DNA of 64,000 bases from Clostridia bacterium (GTDB lineage: Bacteria; Bacillota; Clostridia; Peptostreptococcales; Anaerovoracaceae): the NCBI GenBank assembly GCA_902363595.1, contig CABJAP010000008.1:1-64000 (forward strand). The letters are read 5' to 3'. Position numbers and translations under genes: made by a program. Every line of letters begins with the position of its first letter. The stretch's first letter is position 1. The notes under the pieces were generated by a model. The model saw only the letters and a program-made list of their open reading frames with translations. It searched no databases and was not told the origin of the DNA. Below are positions 61,213 through 64,000 of the stretch, piece after piece.

Positions 61213-62754
61213 CTACAGCGGAATGTTACCGTGCTTCTTAGCAGGTAAGGATTCTCTCTTTGTGCTCAGCATATCCAGAGCGCTGATGATTCTCTGTCTA
61301 GCTGTAGCCGGTTCGATGATGTCATCTACATAACCCATCTCCGCGGCTCTGTACGGATTGTTGAACCGATCTTCGTATTCAGCAATTTTTTCCTGTCTCT
61401 TTGCTTCCGGATCGTCGGCTGCTTTGATATCTTTTTTAAATACGATATTGGCGGCTCCTGCGGCTCCCATTACAGCGATCTGTGCCGACGGCCAGGCCAT
61501 AACCAGATCTGCGCCCAATTCCTTGTTGCACATTCCGATGTAAGCGCCGCCGTAAGCCTTTCTCAGGATCATGGTGATCTTTGGAACGGTTGCTTCGCAG
61601 TACGCGTACAGCATCTTGGCGCCGTGGCGGATAATTCCGCCGTATTCCTGATCGGCTCCCGGAAGGAATCCAGGTACGTCTTCCACGGTCAACAGAGGAA
61701 TGTTGAACGCGTCGCATCTTCTGATAAATCTTGCCGCTTTGTCGGATGCGTTGATGTCCAGGCATCCGGCTCCGAACTTGGGCTGGTTGGCAATAACGCC
61801 TACCGTTGCTCCGTCCATGCGGATGAAGCAGGTGATCATGTTCTTCGCATAATGGGGCATAACGTCAAAGAGTTTACCGTCGTCTGCGATCTTGGTAATA
61901 ATATCGTACATATCATACGCTTTATTGGGGTTATCCGGAATGATATCGTTGAACTCCGGAATCATTCTGTTGGGGTCGTCGCTCGTCGCATAGATCGGAG
62001 CTGTTTCCAAATTGTTGGAAGGCATGTAGCTGAGCAGCTCTCTTACCTGCATCAGTGTATCCGTATCATCCGTTCCTATAAAGTGAGCAACTCCGCTGAC
62101 CGTGTTATGGGTCATAGCGCCGCCCAGCTGCTCGGCGGAAATATCTTCACCAGTAACCGTTTTAATGACTTCCGGTCCTGTTATGAACATCTGGCTTGTT
62201 TTGTCTACCATGAAAATAAAATCTGTGATGGCCGGTGAATAAACCGCTCCGCCTGCGCAAGGTCCCATGATTACGGAAATCTGCGGAATAACGCCGGAAG
62301 AGATCGTGTTGTTGTGGAAGATCTTGCCGAATCCGGAAAGCGCGTTAACCCCTTCCTGAATTCTCGCTCCGCCGGAGTCATTTAAGCCGACGATCGGTGC
62401 TCCCATTTTCAGAGCCATGCCCTGCACCTTGACAATCTTCTCTGCATGGTATTCACCCAGAGATCCGCCAAGTACGGTAAAGTCCTGCGCATAAGCAAAT
62501 ACAAGTCTGCCGTCCACTGTACCATAACCAGTAACAACGCCATCCCCAGGAGCCTTGGTGTCAGCCATGTCGAAATTGGTGCATCTGTGAGAAACAAACA
62601 CATCGTTTTCTACAAAGCTTCCTTCGTCGAAGAGAACATTCAATCTCTCTCTTGCGGTCAGCTTTCCTTTTTTGTGCTGCGCATCGATCCTTTTTTGTCC
62701 TCCGCCCTGAGCTATTTTTTCTTTCAATTGGCGAAGTTCTTCAAGCTTGTTCAT
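61213..62754 (-). CDS. mmdA: Acyl-CoA carboxyltransferase alpha subunit (methylmalonyl-CoA decarboxylase-type)
   Basis: 513 residues of the Carboxyl_trans fold in two halves. Motifs include LNDSGGARIQEGVNALSGFG, GPCAGGAVYSPA, the second half GGAYIGMCNKELGADLVMAWP. It moves the carboxyl group of methylmalonyl-CoA (or glutaconyl-CoA) to biotin. With OadG-like and biotin subunits it would form the Na+-pumping decarboxylase. The exact acyl-CoA cannot be told from sequence alone; MmdA and GcdA differ in length, and 513 favours methylmalonyl-CoA. Confidence 0.9.
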   Translation of the reverse strand: MNKLEELRQLKEKIAQGGGQKRIDAQHKKGKLTARERLNVLFDEGSFVENDVFVSHRCTNFDMADTKAPGDGVVTGYGTVDGRLVFAYAQDFTVLGGSLGEYHAEKIVKVQGMALKMGAPIVGLNDSGGARIQEGVNALSGFGKIFHNNTISSGVIPQISVIMGPCAGGAVYSPAITDFIFMVDKTSQMFITGPEVIKTVTGEDISAEQLGGAMTHNTVSGVAHFIGTDDTDTLMQVRELLSYMPSNNLETAPIYATSDDPNRMIPEFNDIIPDNPNKAYDMYDIITKIADDGKLFDVMPHYAKNMITCFIRMDGATVGVIANQPKFGAGCLDINASDKAARFIRRCDAFNIPLLTVEDVPGFLPGADQEYGGIIRHGAKMLYAYCEATVPKITMILRKAYGGAYIGMCNKELGADLVMAWPSAQIAVMGAAGAANIVFKKDIKAADDPEAKRQEKIAEYEDRFNNPYRAAEMGYVDDIIEPATARQRIISALDMLSTKRESLPAKKHGNIPL

Positions 62755-62993
62755 ATATATTTCCTCCTTAAGTATTTTGGATGTTTTGTGAAATATTTAT
62801 CAGTGCATGGTACACCAACCTCACTATAACGTAATTCAAGCTCTTTTGCAACCAAAATTCCGTTGTATACATTATTCTTCCAGCTGGTCTTTACAAGGGA
62901 GACAGCCGTTTTTTCAAAGTTTCGGCAATATCGTATCCAGGACAAGTATAACCCGTATGTTTCTACCCACACTATCTAGTAGGAGGTGATAAA

Positions 62994-63170
62994 ATGGATC
63001 TTGGAGATATGACTTCAAAAGAGCTGGGCGAACTTACTTCAAAAGGCCTTGTAAGTCTCGGTAAAAAAATTCTTGAGGAGCAGGAAGGGGAAGTTCCCGG
63101 AACTCTAAAAAATCAAAACCTGGGGCACAATTCGAAGAAGGAAGGACTGGGGCCCAATACTCGGCGCTAG
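62994..63170 (+). CDS. 58-residue hydrophilic protein, unknown
   Basis: ATG at 62994 follows AGGAGGTGATAAA, a very strong ribosome site. The product begins MDLGDMTSKELGELTSKGL, with a repeated LG-[DE]-[ML]-TSK element (residues 3-9 and 11-17), and ends GLGPNTRR. No membrane or known domain. It diverges from mmdA and is followed by a hairpin terminator (63205-63255), which supports expression. Confidence 0.6.
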   Translation: MDLGDMTSKELGELTSKGLVSLGKKILEEQEGEVPGTLKNQNLGHNSKKEGLGPNTRR

Positions 63171-63204
63171 GCGAGTCAGTTCGCGTATTGCACACGAATT
63201 TCTA

Positions 63205-63255
63205 AGGGGGGGGCCGTCGCATTCATGAAAACGAATGCGATGTGCCCTTTTTTTC
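63205..63255 (+). terminator. Terminator after the 58-residue ORF
   Basis: CGCATTC/GAATGCG stem closed by GGGC/GCCC, then seven Ts on the plus strand. Confidence 0.85.
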
Positions 63256-63435
63256 GATCCCTTTTATGGAAGGAGCGGACCCTTCGGGCCCGGATTAGTA
63301 AAGGGTGAAAAGTAAAATGATCGCTCGAGCTTGTTTTTGTCTAAGATTACGATGATTTTTTATCGTGGGAAAGGCCTGCCAGGCACAGATCGCGATGATT
63401 TGTTCCCGGCCTCAACTCCTGGAGAATGACGGTAT

Positions 63436-63466
63436 CAAAATAGAGGCAGTGTAAACACTGCCTCTG
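63436..63466 (-). terminator. Perfect 11-bp hairpin, possible terminator
   Basis: AGAGGCAGTGT and ACACTGCCTCT (63442-63465) with a 2-base loop; followed on the minus strand by ATTTTG. It could end a leftward transcript from glyA. Confidence 0.5.
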
Positions 63467-63835
63467 GGTGCCAGAGCATCCTTAATTGCATGCGGGCCGG
63501 GCCAACAACCAAAAAACTTTTTTTGCCGGTTTCTATTCGAAATGACCTCAATTTGATGCAAAGTCCATAGAAGAACAGGGCATTTTGCCGTTTTCACAGC
63601 AAGCCAGGATGGCAAAATTCATTTATTTGCTGCATATAGGCGCATACAAGCGACTTGCATGCGGTTACCTGCATCTAACACCGGATGCAATCCGGCCTGC
63701 AGCGCCATTTTATATGGACATTGGCTGCCAAAAGGCCGGTTTCGAATAGGATTTGCAATATTTTTTGTTTTGCTGCATTGTAAAGGGTTCGCACCAACAG
63801 TTTTGCCTGCCGTCAATATGCGAGCATTTCAAACT

Positions 63836-64000
63836 CTATTTCTGAATAGTATGCAGCGGATACGTTTGGCAAAGCTCTTTGACGATGGCTTTTGCCTGCT
63901 CCATGGCTTTCGGATCATCCGGGTTATCCAGAACAAGCGCCATGGCCTCCACTGTTTTTTCCACATCCTCTTCCTTAAATCCTCTGCTGGTCATGGCCGG
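63836..64000 (-). CDS. glyA: Serine hydroxymethyltransferase, C-terminal end only
   Basis: The window edge cuts the gene. Visible residues read PAMTSRGFKEEDVEKTVEAM and continue to a stop TAG at 63836-63838; TPAxTxRGxKEED is the C-terminal-domain signature of GlyA. The enzyme interconverts serine and glycine with tetrahydrofolate. 54 residues are present. Confidence 0.85.
   Translation of the reverse strand, partial: PAMTSRGFKEEDVEKTVEAMALVLDNPDDPKAMEQAKAIVKELCQTYPLHTIQK

Larger units (their letters stand above)
63171..63835. other. Non-coding stretch before glyA
   Basis: 665 bases with hairpins and no convincing gene. It includes the terminator at 63205-63255, the hairpin at 63442-63465, an inverted TTTCGAATAG/CTATTCGAAA pair (about 63533 and 63749), and other short repeats. 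Two minus-strand ORFs of ~65 codons lack ribosome sites. Confidence 0.6.

Noticed and set aside
63412..63816. Two minus-strand ORFs of about 65 codons
   Set aside because: No ribosome sites, no recognisable domain, and they overlap hairpins.

Overview
The window is a chromosome segment of an anaerobic, low-to-mid GC Bacillota of the Clostridia. The evidence is a CIRCE-controlled groESL, a Rex redox repressor, a reverse-type rubrerythrin, an FMN riboswitch with an ECF transporter S component, a Na+-pumping acyl-CoA decarboxylase and strong AGGAGG ribosome sites. Placement near Anaerovoracaceae-type amino-acid fermenters is inference only. No rRNA operon or CRISPR array was seen.

Region 1 (1-16.5 kb) is a nested, mosaic mobile island, entirely on the minus strand. 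An IS3-like element (1 to about 102) interrupts a DUF3991/Toprim gene. That gene belongs to a Tn4451-type mobilizable transposon with a MobQ/MobL relaxase, a RSF1010-like nic site (oriT), DUF3847, TnpW and a TnpX-like large serine recombinase. Its cargo is an RlmA/TlrB-type 23S rRNA methyltransferase preceded by its own promoter, a leader peptide ending in MRLR, and a long hairpin. This transposon sits inside the virD4 gene of a conjugative element fragment (PcfB, DUF5348, Rep). That fragment is joined at about 9.2-9.4 kb to a second, lower-GC element (DUF6219, flavodoxin, RepA, ParB, ParA, RHH protein, tyrosine integrase, three small HTH proteins), whose end lies against the 3' end of guaA. 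Both rep genes carry DNA repeats inside the reading frame, and three 15-bp palindromes near the par/rep genes look like centromere sites.

Region 2 (16.6-38 kb) is mostly housekeeping: guaA, guaB, a VanY-like D,D-carboxypeptidase, a FIST protein with an aldehyde dehydrogenase, an AraC/GyrI regulator, ferritin, an IclR regulator, groL-groES, a prepilin-like protein, an OGG1-type glycosylase with a P-loop/Asp23 protein, a ferredoxin, rex, acpP, an ABC-F ATPase, and the t6A genes tsaD, tsaB, tsaE with rimI.

Region 3 (37.5-53.7 kb) holds an AraC regulator with a saccharopine-dehydrogenase-like enzyme and an APC permease (a probable amino-acid catabolic unit), tRNA-Pro(GGG), a riboflavin ECF S component under an FMN riboswitch, an ECF sigma/anti-sigma pair beside a secreted two-repeat protein, a DEAD-box helicase, PepV, CapA, NifU, an orphan branched-chain amino-acid binding lipoprotein, a rubrerythrin and an iron alcohol dehydrogenase.

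Region 4 (54-64 kb) holds a PadR-DUF1700-DUF4097 operon, a TetR-controlled ABC exporter with two clear operators, dusB-coaX, three subunits of a biotin-dependent Na+-translocating decarboxylase (no beta subunit here), a 58-residue unknown protein and the 3' end of glyA. A structured repeat of about 110 bp occurs at 20.5 and 54.0 kb, with a diverged copy at 42.2 kb.
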